64,000 nucleotides of DNA from Candidula unifasciata (taxonomy: Eukaryota > Mollusca > Gastropoda > Stylommatophora > Geomitridae), in the NCBI GenBank assembly GCA_905116865.2, contig CAJHNH020006990.1, positions 111,001 through 175,000 of the forward strand, in the 5' to 3' direction. This document shows positions 1 through 10,729 of this stretch, in pieces (within the stretch, counting starts at the first letter, position 1; each line of letters begins with the position of its first letter). Below the pieces are notes generated by a model, which had not been told where the DNA came from, searched no databases, and saw only the letters and a list, made by a program, of their open reading frames with translations. A program made the translations under genes and the position numbers.

Positions 1-48
1 AATTATATGCTGCATGATATATTTCTTTAGTACATGTTAAATATTTAT

Positions 49-269
49 CTTCTTCTTCTTCAGCATTCCGAGCTCATGAGGTTTATTAATGAAGATATCA
101 CCTGCCTCCATTCATCTCTCTGGTTGGCCTTCTCTTTCCAGTTGATGACACCAAATGTTTGCAGGTCTGTCTGGATACTATCTCTCCATCTTCTTCTTGG
201 TCTGCCTGGTGGTCTACAAACATTCATCTCCCTTGTGTATACAGTTTTTACTTCTCTGTCATCTGACAT
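49..269 (-). mobile_element. LINE 3'-terminal fragment with GAA tail
   Basis: The minus strand encodes the C-terminal end of an endonuclease/reverse-transcriptase LINE: TREMN, then GRPRRRWRD, then DWKEKANQRDEW-like text, stopping just before a short (GAA)n run at 49-62. The same C-terminus occurs on the plus strand at 15400-15575 and 39185-39370, which shows it is a dispersed family. Only the extreme 3' end is present, as expected from 5' truncation during reverse transcription. Confidence 0.75.
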
Positions 270-306
270 TTTAAATACTTATGTTTACATAAAATGGAAA
301 ATATAG

Positions 307-929
307 ATTATGTATCACTATGCTTTTTCGCAGGCTGTTGTAAAACTTTAAACTTTTTCAGAACTAAGCAACTCACTGCAGGTACCCACAAGATGCAACT
401 TTCCTTTTTCCAGTTGACTCCATGTCACATGTCTCTCTCTTAAAACCAGAGATGCCAACACACAAAAAACATGAGGCGGTGCCCCTGTACAAACTGTCTG
501 CAATAGGGTGGGGTGTCTCAAGGGGCTTAAGCTTTGTGTGATTAATGCTAATAATCCGAACAATAATAATAAATAACATGGTTTTACAACCGTTTTCAAG
601 CTGTACCCCTTGAATATATGTTCAAAACCCTGATGCTTTCCTGCTTCCAGTTTTTTTTTTAAATTGTTAAAAAGAGGAGGTAGACTGTCCATGAAAAAAC
701 ACATTCTTTTTTATTAGTTTGTTTTATAAATAGTTTTAGAATATTTTGTTTACAATTAAACTAAAATCTTAGTTTCAAAATTGCTTGCCCCCCTCCCCCC
801 ATCTGAAACTTCCTTGCCCAAAAACCACTTCCCTAAAATGTATGACTTTAAAATTACAGATTCAGGAGAAAAAAAGTCATAACACTAATATGTGCTAGGA
901 ACAGAAAAGATTTGGACTTTGGATTTATG
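307..929. other. AT-rich stretch, nothing recognised
   Basis: No coding similarity, tRNA-like box or clear repeat was recognised here. It lies 3' of TKFC. The open frames on the minus strand show no family resemblance. Confidence 0.4.
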
Positions 930-1150
930 CCAGGGTCTGAGTTTTGCATGAACATCCTTTTTCTGGCTTATTTGTGTGCAGCTGGTGGTTCCTTTGCTGC
1001 TCAAGTAGATGCACTCCAACTTTGAAGGAAGCCCCCATTTAGTCAACTCCTATGACATGCTTGTTGGGGAGACAGTGGGACTGTTCTTGTTGTCCTCACA
1101 ATGGGGTCAGTTACCCACATGGGGCATAAGTGTTCAGAAGCAAGCAGTGC
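930..1150 (-). repeat. Rep-X copy (antisense on +)
   Basis: Contains the Rep-X core read backwards: gatgcactccaactttgaag, a Rep-X-type tcaactcctatgacatgctt, and the cacaatgggg box. Rep-X is a short dispersed repeat present about 12 times in this window; its sense strand ends in (GAA)n. This copy has lost the GAA end. Confidence 0.7.
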
Positions 1151-1689
1151 TGGGAAACCGGATAACAACTCAGAAGAAAGATTGCCTTAATGCTGCCCCA
1201 AAACATGTCTGAGAAGGCTCTGTCTGAAACATATAGTGATGCACTATGAATTAATGTCAAATTAATATATTTAGTGTACTTAGTGAAGTGGTGAACCCTG
1301 ACTGAAGTATTTAGATTATAAATAGTGTATTTTATTTTTTACTTTTGTTAAATGTGTATTTAAAAACATCTTTAAATAACTAAAGAAGCCACACTCTAGT
1401 ATTTAAAAATTATTTGCACTGATAATATAGGATAATACAAATTGTGCGTTTTAAAACATTGTACATTAAATTTATTTTAGTAATGTGAACGACTGTCTAT
1501 CAAAAAGCCAAAAACATATTATCCAACAAAGAAAGTAGCTGTGATATAACAGCTTAGAGGTCTGAATAAATGCACACACAAAAGCAGCTAATAAGTGCAT
1601 GCAATATTCATACCAACTTTGTGCTCTCAATGCCAGACATGGACAATCCTAGAAAAACAAACGCAAAATTACACATGTGATGAAATGAA

Positions 1690-1925
1690 TAAGAAAGACA
1701 GTGAAAACAAGAAGAAGAGATAGAGTCACCAATGAAGAGAACAGCAGACTACAAGGCAAGAGGTCGACCAAGAAAAAGATGGGTTGAGGGAATGAAAGAC
1801 CCTACAAAAACCCAGTATGACATTAATGCAGGCTATGCAACTGTAAAAAGATATGCAACTACATTTAACTCCTCTGCAATGCAGTAGGACCAAAGAAGAA
1901 ATAAAGCTTGAATAACATCAATTAA
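1690..1925 (+). mobile_element. LINE RT C-terminal fragment
   Basis: Plus-strand translation reads KARGRPRKRWVEG followed by decayed text, and the fragment ends near an agaagaaataaa tail. The GRPRKRW signature is shared with the other LINE 3' ends in the window. It is interrupted and too short to function. Confidence 0.6.
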
Positions 1926-2474
1926 AAATGTATATTTTCTAGAATGGAAACACTGTGAGGAAGAAATCTAGCTATCCAGCCTCATTATTTTAGGATCAAG
2001 AATATGTGGAGGTTTCACAATGTACACCCTAACAGAAGTGTGTGCCTTGGGACTTCCTTTACAGGTGGCCAATGTATTAGTTTATCAATGAAATGTGACA
2101 GAGATATTGAAGTGAAAATGTAAGCTTACGAAGATTGGCTGGAATGTTCAGTGCAATAGTCACTGGATATATATATATAATACTGGATTTTTAATTGATA
2201 AAGTTTATACATAAATATATGGCACATTCAAAGATTAATCTTCTAAATTTAATTTTTTTTTAAATATTTGTATGTGTGCTAAATTAGGAGGCACTTAATG
2301 TAATGGTATTTAAATAAATATACATATATTTGATAATTTATCTTACTACTTTCCTTTACAAATAGTGTGTTTTGAATATATAGTGACAATTACAAAAAAG
2401 AGTCAAAAATTTGTGAAAACTATTTTGTGTTGTTATTTAATTCAGGATACTTAAAGCCAAATATGCCCTGTGTG
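1926..2474. other. No recognisable feature
   Basis: AT-rich spacer with a short (TA)n at about 2168-2180. No gene or repeat family was recognised. Confidence 0.4.
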
Positions 2475-2728
2475 GACTCTTCAGTACAGGGAGATAAAGA
2501 ATAGACCCTATGCCTCCTAAAAAAACATGTAATAAATGCCAACTAATTAAGAGTGGAGAAAAGTCTAAGTGCATCTGCCTGTGAGGCGAGCAACGAACCA
2601 TCTGCATGTAAAATGATTGTGCATGCAAAATTCAAATTCTGGAACAAGGCTGAAGTCCAGAAGTGGATGAGCAATGAGAACTTTCCACCAGGTTACACCT
2701 GGTGAAAGCGAAGAAGAAAAAGAAGGAA
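2475..2728 (+). repeat. Rep-X copy, sense
   Basis: Rep-X in sense orientation: aagtgcatctgcctgtgagg, aaccatctgcatgtaaaatg, gaagtccagaagtgg, aactttccaccagg, then a gcgaagaagaaaaagaagg tail. It is nearly complete except for the 5' part. Confidence 0.75.
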
Positions 2729-3041
2729 AACCTGACAGTAATGAAGTTCAAAAACTACAAAGTTAGCCTTTGAGGGCACAGCGCTTTTAAAGGCATAGAA
2801 GTCATCATACTTGATTAAATCTTTAACAGTATAAAGTTAATTACTTGTTTATGTAATACAAATGCATTGAAGACTACATAATATAAAAGTAATTATCATC
2901 TGTTTACTATAAGATCTGCTTATATAAATTAGCAATGTAACACTTTACACAGCATTTTGATAGTTTTCAAACTTTCATGAAATCTACTGACTAGATTTTC
3001 TAAGGAAAGTTGAAATTTAGTTCTTTATTAATATCGTACAC

Positions 3042-3297
3042 CAGATGACATTACACGACAGTCCAACATTTTAGAGGGTGGTAAGACTAGGTTTCCTGGC
3101 TTTCTGATGCTTTTAAGACCCCAAAACATCTAGAACTGGCCCTAACCCCAACCCAACTATGTCCCACGAGAGAGTGCAGCCTAGGTCCCACAAATGCATG
3201 CATCCTAGGTCCCACGACTGCATGCAGCCTATCTACCACCCTCTAAAATATAAGATTGTCCCATGACCTGTGGATTTTCCCTGTTTGGGGTAGGATA
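3042..3297. mobile_element. MITE-like palindromic element, copy 1
   Basis: About 255 bp closely matching 43757-43987. The ends are inverted (atatcgtacaccagatgac on the left, gtttggggtaggatat on the right). A subterminal inverted repeat pairs cattttagagggtgg with ccaccctctaaaat. The centre has a repeated cctaggtcccac motif. It is non-coding. It looks like a non-autonomous DNA transposon; the superfamily is not determined. Confidence 0.7.
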
Positions 3298-3409
3298 TTA
3301 TTAAAGCACCTGAAGTTTCAAAGAGTTTTATTTAAACACAATTTTCCTAAAAGCTAGCATCAAATGTTATATCTGAAAATTTCTGAAAATACAGGATTTC
3401 ATGCACTCA

Positions 3410-3545
3410 TTATCCTATTTTGTCATTTTATATCACATAGGGCTCGCAGTCAGTTTACAGCCTATCCTTTGCAGGCACTTTGATATCATGGATGGAATCT
3501 AGTCCAGCACTTTTGGCTTCTCTGACGATGCAGGACTAGACACCT
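3410..3545 (-). mobile_element. LINE 3' fragment
   Basis: The reverse complement reads like the plus-strand LINE end at 27900-28040 (gattccatccatgatatcaa, then a decayed end). It is one of several short copies of the same 3' terminus (also 9540-9790 and 20040-20215). Confidence 0.6.
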
Positions 3546-3649
3546 AAAATAAAGAGTATTTGTAGTAATAATAATTGTCCTCACTTATCAGAAACTAGGC
3601 TACTGTTTCTCATTCAGCAGCCCTGATATGTCTATCAATGCAACTTGTG

Positions 3650-3900
3650 AACATATTTTACCACAACTTGACTTTAAAAAAAACCCAACAATTTGGCTCA
3701 AAGGAAAACCCCCTTAATGCATTCATATTCTGACCTCCTCAATGTGTTGCACAGGTGCAAAAACAGCCAGTAGCCTTATTTATGCATCTCGTAAACAGGT
3801 CACTTAAAAGTTTTTTTAAAGGGTGGTATTAACAGGAAACTGAACCTAACTGAAAGTATCAGTTTTGTGACATCTCGGGGCGAAACGATTAATATAGCCA
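3650..3900. repeat. Dispersed repeat shared with 34990-35180
   Basis: Segments such as catctcg(t/c)aaaacaggtcac and aactgaacctaa...cagaagtgtcag recur at 35070-35180 in the same order. It is non-coding and the element type was not identified. Confidence 0.5.
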
Positions 3901-3999
3901 AAGAATTCTGCATGTCTATTTTGTTGTTGTGTTGTGACTGTCTTTTCATTCTCAGCTACTTCAGGACAACATTGTTTCTATGTTTTTGTTCTCAAGGGG

Positions 4000-4340
4000 G
4001 ACAAAACTGCTTTTGTGGTGTTTAAACACTGGTATAAGAGTCACACCTTGGGGCCTTATCAAGCAATACTTCCAAAGACAGCAGTGGGAACAATATAGCT
4101 AACCTTCATTTTGGAGATAGCACACTCTCTTTTTTTTCAGGTATGTGAACACATTTAACAGTTTCATGATTCTTGAGTATCAGGGTTTGATTTATGTATG
4201 AAGTTTTTAAAAAAAAAAAAACTGCTCTTGATGTTTTAAGACAGAGGTATAAAGTCACACCCTGACTTCATCGTGTAATATTCCCAAAGACAGCCTTGGG
4301 TACACTAGCCAACTTCCATTGTGGAGACTCATTATGTAGC
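4000..4340 (-). repeat. Two diverged copies of dispersed repeat C
   Basis: Bases 4005-4130 and 4225-4335 are related (ggtataa(g)agtcacacc, ttcccaaagacag, ccattgtggaga). Their reverse complement matches repeats at 14256-14375, 19010-19120 and 37222-37330 (gtgtgccatctccacaatgaaggttg). Family C often precedes a tRNA-like region, so it may be part of a SINE. Confidence 0.55.
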
Positions 4341-4800
4341 AGGACCTTTGCAGAACGTAATTTTCATCATGGTCTGCCTGAAAGAAACCTCGGTCTCTTG
4401 CCAGCTTTCCTGCCTGGTGGGCTTTCATATTCAAGGAGTCACTTAAATCCTGTGCCCATCTTCATGTTGATCTGCCCCTGCTACTCCTTTCTGGTACCAT
4501 GTCTTCTGCTATTATTTGTTCCCATCCACCATGGATGATATGGGCAACATATTTCAGCTTTAAGTACAAAATGCCAATCATCCTTAATGGTCAGATCTTT
4601 TAAAATGTCAGCATTTCTTCTCTTCTTTGTCCATGGTATTCTGAGAATCCTTCTATAGCACTTCAGCTCTAAAGCCCCTATTTTCTTTTTTAAGGACTGG
4701 GAGATAGTTCACGACTCACATCCCTGGGCTGCAACAGGGAAGATGCATGCTCTCAAAATGTTTATTTTTATTTCCTTGCAGGAGCTTAACCATAGACTTT
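4341..4800 (-). mobile_element. LINE RT C-terminal fragment
   Basis: The minus strand encodes decayed text resembling CYRRILRIPWTKKRRNADIL, the region after the RT palm in endonuclease/RT LINEs. The same domain appears at 21388-22042 and 62170-62493. Stops interrupt it. Confidence 0.65.
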
Positions 4801-4929
4801 TAATACTGTTTAATCTTTGCATTGCTGACTGTATCAGCAAGACTGCTTGATCTTGTCATGAAGATTTCTGTAGTTATCTATATGTAAAAAGTTCTCCATT
4901 GTCATGTGAAATGTGCAGGTAGGACACAT

Positions 4930-5225
4930 CAAGGTAATATTCGGTGTAGACAAAGGATTTTTTCACGTGGACTTCTAGTAATGTTTCCAGGTCACTGGGT
5001 AATAAGATCGTACCCCAGAGTGTATTGCTGCACAAGTAAAAAAGTCCCTTGGCAGTTGAAAATTGAAAAGAGTAGCCTGACCAAATTTGGAGTTAAAAAT
5101 CTACCCAAAGTATTTCAGGATCCTCGCTTGTGTCTTTCGGACTCAGACTTGAGATAGAAGTAGAACAGAGCACTTATGGGTTTATACTCTTGTGTCGTGA
5201 TGATAATCCATTGTATAAACCTAAC
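4930..5225 (+). repeat. SINE-B copy
   Basis: Shares a long stretch with 59200-59640: cacgtggacttctagtaat, gggtaataagatcg, gcacaagtaaaaaagtccct, gttaaaaatctacccaaagt, tttcaggatcctcgc and ttcggactcagac. The 59130 copy retains a tRNA-like B box at its 5' end, so this is probably a 5'-truncated SINE. Confidence 0.65.
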
Positions 5226-5439
5226 TTTGCATTACTGTCGCCTTCCTCCTTGTGGAGACTGATTACAATTAATTTGTTAGTTTTCATGAAATGTAATCTA
5301 TAAAATAAACAGACAAATAAATGGTAGCTAGGTGGCTAGCAATCTTGCCTGTTGACTCAGTAGTCTGTCTGTCAAAACTTAAAAAAAATAAATGTCACTA
5401 CTGTCTGTTTTACCACTTTTTATACCAGTGTAGACAGAG

Positions 5440-5625
5440 ATAACTTGAGCCTGAGGATATCGAGCCATCTGGCTAGTGCTGTTGACACGGACTGTGCAGG
5501 TTAGGATGTTTAATTTTGCCCCCGACAGAAAAACTCCATCACCTTACCGGGGGTCGAACTCGGGTCTCCCACATGAGAGCCCAATGCTGTAATCCCTCAG
5601 CCAGCCACTCCTCTATGACTCAGTA
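5440..5625 (-). repeat. tRNA-derived SINE fragment
   Basis: The reverse complement carries a B-box-like gagttcgacccccgg and an upstream tRNA-like arm (gctctcatgtgggagaccc). It lacks a full cloverleaf and is followed by unrelated sequence, so a SINE head is more likely than a tRNA gene. Confidence 0.5.
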
Positions 5626-5639
5626 GTCATAGGGTAGAA

Positions 5640-6229
5640 TTCCAAACAAGATTAATTTTACAAATAAATTTAGTTGTAAATGTTGACCCATTCACCATAG
5701 TTACTAGGAAATGTTCTGGTTAACTCTTACAGTGCCAGAAGATCATAACTGACGCCTGAATAAAGCAGTAAGGATGACAACAAAAGCTTAGGTCTGATGC
5801 ATCCACAGGGACCAGACACACAGCACTTTGTGTAAGACTTGTGTTGTTGGATGGATTTAGCTTACATGACTAAACTTCTGAGGTACAAAACATATTGACT
5901 AGTTCACATGAGTGATATCTAGTTCACATTTGCATTGTTTGTGACTGAAAGCATTAAGTAAATGTCAGCTTGATGTTGGCCACACCACTGAATGAATGCT
6001 GACTGGTCTTGGAAATATGTGCCTAGCATGCAGCGAAGCATGGAAAACAAACACTTCACATGTATATTATTGCCATGGAATGTGTTGTAAAGAAGAGGCA
6101 CATCAGGAAGGGAATGAGAATGAAGGAAACAATTATTGCAGAAAGGATGATAGCCGAGCATCTGAGAAGAAACACACTAAACACAAATGTTGACGACAAT
6201 GGTCCTGAAATCTCATGCTATAATTATGG
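5640..6229. other. No recognisable feature
   Basis: Spacer 3' of TKFC. Decayed LINE-like words occur (for example near 6090-6180), but there is no convincing domain. Confidence 0.35.
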
Positions 6230-6350
6230 AAGACTTTTCTTAATGTGGGCAGGTCTTGCCAGTCACACTCGCCATCGGCTGTGAGTCCTACACCTCCCCA
6301 TAGCACAATATAACACTATTATCTGGAAAGACGGAAAGGTGCCAGTAAAT
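6230..6350. repeat. Dispersed repeat F
   Basis: The sequence ending aacactattatctggaaaga plus cggaaaggtgcc recurs at 21240-21350 and, inverted, at 10940-11060. It is non-coding and lies directly beyond the TKFC poly(A) signal. Confidence 0.55.
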
Positions 6351-6357
6351 CAATCAT

Positions 6358-6363
6358 TTTATT
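6358..6363 (-). promoter_or_regulatory. TKFC poly(A) signal AATAAA
   Basis: A canonical AATAAA on the minus strand, 106 bp after the TKFC stop codon. It is the first such hexamer downstream and fits a short 3' UTR. Confidence 0.75.
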
Positions 6364-6468
6364 GCTACAAATAACAGATGTAAACGAGTAACTGTTAAGG
6401 ACATCAACAAAACAAGGTCATGGCTTTCAGAAAGCAAACTTACAGATAATGAACATTCTCATGCAAGT

Positions 6469-6615
6469 CTACAAGACATCAGTGGCAGCCTTGAACCACT
6501 CAGCTAGAGCCACAGCTCCTGGGTCAGGTTTTGTCAACAAACTTTTATTAACATAACTGGCCCTTCCTGCCTGGGCATCCATTTTAGCTGTATCCAGTGC
6601 TGCACATCTGGCTTC
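6469..6615 (-). CDS. TKFC: TKFC last coding exon
   Basis: Encodes EARCAALDTAKMDAQ, then GRASYV and PDPGAVALAEW, ending in TAG at 6469-6471. This matches the family C-terminus (AGRASY and QPDPGAVA in human). The acceptor is CTTCCCCAG at 6616-6624. It starts in phase 0 and is 49 codons including the stop. A LINE fragment begins only ~34 bp upstream of the acceptor. Confidence 0.95.
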   Translation of the reverse strand, partial: EARCAALDTAKMDAQAGRASYVNKSLLTKPDPGAVALAEWFKAATDVL

Positions 6616-6648
6616 CTGGGGAAGTAATGGTTAGATGATAATTAAATT

Positions 6649-7185
6649 ATGAAGCAAGCGTTCGCCTGGCTCAAAACACAAGAATACACCGGCGTATATA
6701 TACTCAGTGATTCAATGAATATGATCCAGAGGTTTCAGGCAGGTTCAGTGCGAAGACAATGGCTTGAATCATTACAGAAGTCCACTGTGCGTGGAGTCAC
6801 CTTTATTTTTGTTCCGGGATACGCAGGCGTCAATGGAAATGAAAGAGCTGACAGGTTGGCTGGATCCGCTATCACTACCGACGGTCAACTTATGGATCAT
6901 GCTGTTATTATCAATGCCCTCAGAAAAATGGGAAGGATAGAGGACTTTGGTGGCATTGAATCCACATCACTCGCCAGAATGGCAGACTTGGGAATTAAGA
7001 TCGGCATAGCAAAAAACGAGATGCACACCAGACACGCCAGAAGACTTGTTAATCAACATAGAACTGGTACTATTAGCCATCGGACGTTGGGGTTCATACT
7101 GAGGGGAGGATCTGAGCACCTATGGACATGTCCGGAGTGCAATGATGATAACCCAACTAACTAACTAACTAACTAACTAAATTAC
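6649..7185 (+). mobile_element. RNase H domain and C-terminus of a non-LTR retrotransposon, CTAA tail
   Basis: A 171-codon open frame encodes the end of an ORF2 protein of an I/Ingi-like RNase-H-bearing LINE. It has LSDSMNMIQRF (second RNase H Asp motif) and VPGYAGVNGNERADRLAG (the His-less GNE-A-D helix typical of these elements), followed by a C-terminal CPEC. Immediately after the stop comes (CTAA)n at 7157-7185, a microsatellite-type 3' tail. RT and endonuclease are absent (5' truncation). It is antisense to TKFC and close to the final acceptor. The frame is intact, implying a recent insertion. Confidence 0.85.
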
Positions 7186-7257
7186 CTCTATTACCTTTAA
7201 TGTCTTAAATCAGCATTATACACTTTTTTTTTTAAATAAAGGAATTTCCATCAAGTC

Positions 7258-7490
7258 GGCGTCTGTGGCTTAGGTGTTGCGATTATGCTGCATAATGCCA
7301 GGGTCAGGGGTTTGATGCCAGTTGCAGAAAGTTTGCCTTGCATTGGTTTTAACAGTGGTACCGAGAGCTGACCATTCAGCCACTAATGGCAAACTGCTGA
7401 AGGTAAAATTTGCCTACTAAAACCACAACAGCTAAAAAATGCTGGGGTTGCTTCTGCATTGTCTGGTGAGGATACACAACTAACTTAACT
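7258..7490 (+). repeat. SINE-A copy (tRNA-derived)
   Basis: Begins ggcgtctgtggcttagg (A-box region). Its B-box is decayed (ggggtttgatgcc). It continues with caacagtggtaccgagagct, gcaaactgctgaagg and ctaaaaaatgctggggttg, and ends acacaactaacttaactt. The same order occurs in four other copies in this window, on both strands. Confidence 0.85.
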
Positions 7491-7559
7491 TCCATTGAAG
7501 GTCTTATTATTCGAGTAAAGTGTTAGGCATTAACTATTCAGTGCCAGAGAGCTTATAAA

Positions 7560-7880
7560 ATGCTCAGTCATTACTCTAAAAATTGTATATTGTTTGTTGG
7601 CTATACGTAAAAGTCACCTGTCAATTTTGGTGATTTTTTATCTAATTGCATTATCAGTGCTGTTATCTGTCACTTTACAATATGACAAAGGAACTTGTGT
7701 AACTTCCTACGCCAAATAAGTCAAAATCAAATAATAACATTCAATCATTACTCTATACATTGTATACCGTGGCTTTAGGCAAAAGCTCCTTAGTGCAAAT
7801 TAGATCTGTTTTTTTATGGCTGTTACTTGTCAGTTTACAATATGCCAAAGGCATACTTGTAAATTCACACAATAATCTAG
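7560..7880. repeat. Diverged tandem duplication, unit ~178 bp
   Basis: Two adjacent units begin cagtcattactct (7565) and caatcattactct (7742), and both contain a ctgttatctgtca-type block then tttacaatatg(a/c)c. It is non-coding and lies in the last TKFC intron. Confidence 0.55.
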
Positions 7881-8597
7881 TTTTCATTTGTCACTCAGTA
7901 TTCAGATTTGATTTTCTGGAAACAAGAATTTAGCGTTAAGGTATAGTGCAAAAATTTTAGAAGTTTTTTTCCACAGCCTCCTGTTACATGACCTCATTCT
8001 ATCTCATTCTATACCAGCTGCTACATTGATAGGTTTTGTCTCATAATCATGTTGCAGCTAATAAAAACACAAATTTTTGTACTCTAATAATATACACAGA
8101 AACTGAAAATGTTGTAGAGACAACTGTGCAGTTTAGAAAAAGTTAATATGTGTAGGCCAAAGCATACAAGGTGGTGTGGCCACGTTTTGTATTTGAGTCT
8201 TTATAGTATTCTAACAAAGTTTTCTGTAAAATAAAGTCAAAGCCTAATTTTCTGTAGAGTTTGTAAATTGCTTTTTGACTCACATGCTACCACAGAACAG
8301 ATGGTTTGAGAAAATATGAACTCTTTTTTTTTTTTTTTTTGATTGCCGGTGTTGTGCCATTGCCTCTAACAAAATTTTTAACCTCTGCATTGATATGGCC
8401 AGTATCTCTGTTTAAAATCCTTATTAATGTTACTATGAAAATTACTATGCAAATATTTGTAACATTTTATGATAATTTTAATTTATTCATTGATAGGTGG
8501 CATTAAAAAAAAACTTAACAAAAATCTAAATATACAAAAATGGCACATAATTAAAAAGCTAAATGTGATGTTCGTAAATCTATTTTAAGAAAATCAC
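7881..8597. other. TKFC intron, nothing recognised
   Basis: AT-rich intron sequence with a 17-base T run at 8324-8340. No repeat family or coding signal was recognised. Confidence 0.4.
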
Positions 8598-8687
8598 CTC
8601 TGCTGCTGTTTTCAAAGCCTCTGCAATGCTCTTGCCACTTGTTCCACTGGATACAAGACTTCTATAGGCAGCATTGAGAGGGTCAAC
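8598..8687 (-). CDS. TKFC: TKFC exon (DAK2, after PGxRTM)
   Basis: Thirty codons in phase 0: VDPLNAAYRSLVSSG to IAEALKTAAE. This corresponds to the LDSLWAAGQEL region of human DAK2. Acceptor CATGCCAG, donor GTGATT. Confidence 0.95.
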
Positions 8688-9382
8688 CTGGCATGTTGGT
8701 AAACATCATTTGTGACTTAATTCAACAGAATACAATGATACTGATATTATACATTGTGATTCCCTATTTCCAGTTCAGTAATCAAGTTCCTGTCATTCAG
8801 AAAAAAATTCTCATGAAGGGGATTATTATGCACTGGACATGGGAAGAAATGATTTTTCCTCCTCCTAAATTTAATAATCTGGTCAATGGATGTCATTTTC
8901 CAAATGAGCAGGACTTGATTACTAAAGTGGATTCAGGCAGAGAAATTCTACAGTCTGGACATAAGCAAAATTAAGAAGAGATGAGAGAAATGCATCTCCT
9001 TGAGGGCTAAATACACAAAGAAGGACTAGCATTCGTACCGCTTTCCAAGAATGTAGCTAACTCTTTTATACTAAAGGGTAAAACTTGTCAGCTAACTCTC
9101 ACACTGTTCTTCACTTGTTTAAGTTAAAAACTATTTAACAGTTGCTTTTTTAAAAATTAAATACACCATTACTCCTACATTTTCTCAGTCAGAAAGAATG
9201 TGTGATGTTTGATTTTTCTCCCTTTAGTGTCCCAATCCACTCAGTTTTAAAACGTTCAGTGAATATTTTACTTCACTGAATGTAATACTCTCTTGATTTT
9301 GCATAATTTTTGTGTAAATAAAAACTAGAGAATAACTGTGATAATACTATCATAAAGAAAATGATGAAATCCAAATACTTAC

Positions 9383-9416
9383 CATTGTGCGATATCCAGG
9401 TTTAGCACCGCCGTAT
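9383..9416 (-). CDS. TKFC: TKFC 34-bp microexon (YGGAKPGYRTM)
   Basis: One base plus 11 codons: YGGAKPGYRTM. It matches human KYGKAAPGDRTM and sits between acceptor TCTCAG and donor GTAAGT. The codon is TAT (Tyr) where the family has Asp (GAT or GAC), a one-base difference in the highly conserved PGD-TM motif of the DAK2 nucleotide site. It could be a real substitution or a sequencing error. Confidence 0.92.
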
Positions 9417-9539
9417 CTGAGAATTGTAAATCTTTCATTAGATTTCCAAATATGAGAGATTACCAGTTGTGAGTAATTGTTCCTTTTTAGCAATGTAAGT
9501 AGCTCATTTAAAAAAAAAAAACAATGTTTTTTCTATGTG

Positions 9540-9790
9540 AAGTTATAAGACAAAGTTATAATTCAAAGAAAATAGAACTATTTTGGGAACTTCCTGAAAA
9601 GTGAGTAGAGAAACATCAAACAGGCACCTAATTGGGAGACAAATGGATGAGTCCAAGAGAAGCCATGTAATGAATGTTGCTAAGAGAGGCCAAAGCAGCT
9701 GTACAAAATTCCATCCATGATATTGTAATGAATGCACAAGATAGAATGGAATGGAGTAATATATTGTCACATATAATGGCACAGTAGGAT
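9540..9790 (+). mobile_element. LINE 3' fragment
   Basis: Plus-strand text such as REAKAAVQNSIHDI then QDRMEWSN is the C-terminal end of a LINE also seen at 27880-28040. It is truncated and decayed. Confidence 0.6.
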
Positions 9791-9889
9791 GATGTGTATT
9801 TTTATTATCAGCATAATGTCAGTCACAAACACTGATATATTCAGACGTGCAGCTACTACAAGACCTCTCTTGTACACGGGTCTCTGTGG

Positions 9890-10130
9890 CAACATGGTTA
9901 AGCCATTAACTTTATGATCTGAAATCATGGATTTGTTTTTGGACTCTGGCCTTATGAGTGCAAGTGTTTAGAGATGACTAGAAATTGTCACTCTTTTATG
10001 AGGTTTCATGCAATGGGCAAAACTCTCAGCAGATGACCAGCCAGCTTATATAAAGGATAAAACTCAAAGCCAAACAGGATAAAACTCAATGCCAAACAGG
10101 ATAAAACTCGCTGCAATGAGGCTGATATTA
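9890..10130 (+). repeat. SINE-like head plus three 22-bp tandem units
   Basis: Starts with a tRNA-like head (ggtctctgtggcaacatggt). It ends with three near-identical 22-bp units (aggataaaactcaatgccaa type) at 10050-10115. It is non-coding. Confidence 0.45.
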
Positions 10131-10249
10131 TAGTATTTGAACACAGTTTAAACAAAATTAAATACAGAACAGATCAAGAAAAGGCAGCATTTCAAAAAAA
10201 TGAAGAATACTGTATGCAATTTTTCTTTGTCAATTTAAGTGGGAAAATG

Positions 10250-10695
10250 AGTTCCTAAGAACTAAATAATGCAATCCTGATAAACAGAAGTGAATCATGG
10301 ACAGTTAGTCAGTTAATGAAAAATTGTGTGAAAATTGCACTTGTTTTATGGATGAATGATGTGAACTTTGTGGACATGTAAAAAGATCCTCAAAGATGTC
10401 TTGAAAGAAACGGACTCATAAAGAGACAACATAACCCACATCAGAAATAGGAGACAATCCACATTTTTTTGGTCATGTCATGAGATGGAGAAAATTTGGA
10501 GTACACTGCAATAGTGGGAAAGTTAGAGGGAAAGAAGCAGAAGGAGACTGAAAGAAAAGATGCTGTCTAGTTTGACATTGTGGCATGGAAGATCATTTGT
10601 GTCAGAAATTAATTGAGACACATGAGACAGAAGGCTGTGGACAGACATGACTACTAATGGCCAAATAGCATCGGCTATAAGAAGAAGAAATAAAT
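10250..10695 (+). mobile_element. LINE RT C-terminal fragment, GAA tail
   Basis: Decayed plus-strand LINE end. It reads SESWTVS-like text, then the FGHVMRWRKF equivalent, and closes tataagaagaagaaataaa. It is related to the fragments at 31100-31440 and 35690-36130. Confidence 0.6.
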
Positions 10696-10729
10696 ATTTA
10701 ATAAAAGTAAAGTAAGTAAAAGACCCTTT

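Noticed and set aside
5440..5625. Possible tRNA gene
   Set aside because: A B box is present but no complete cloverleaf with acceptor pairing; similar heads recur in SINEs.
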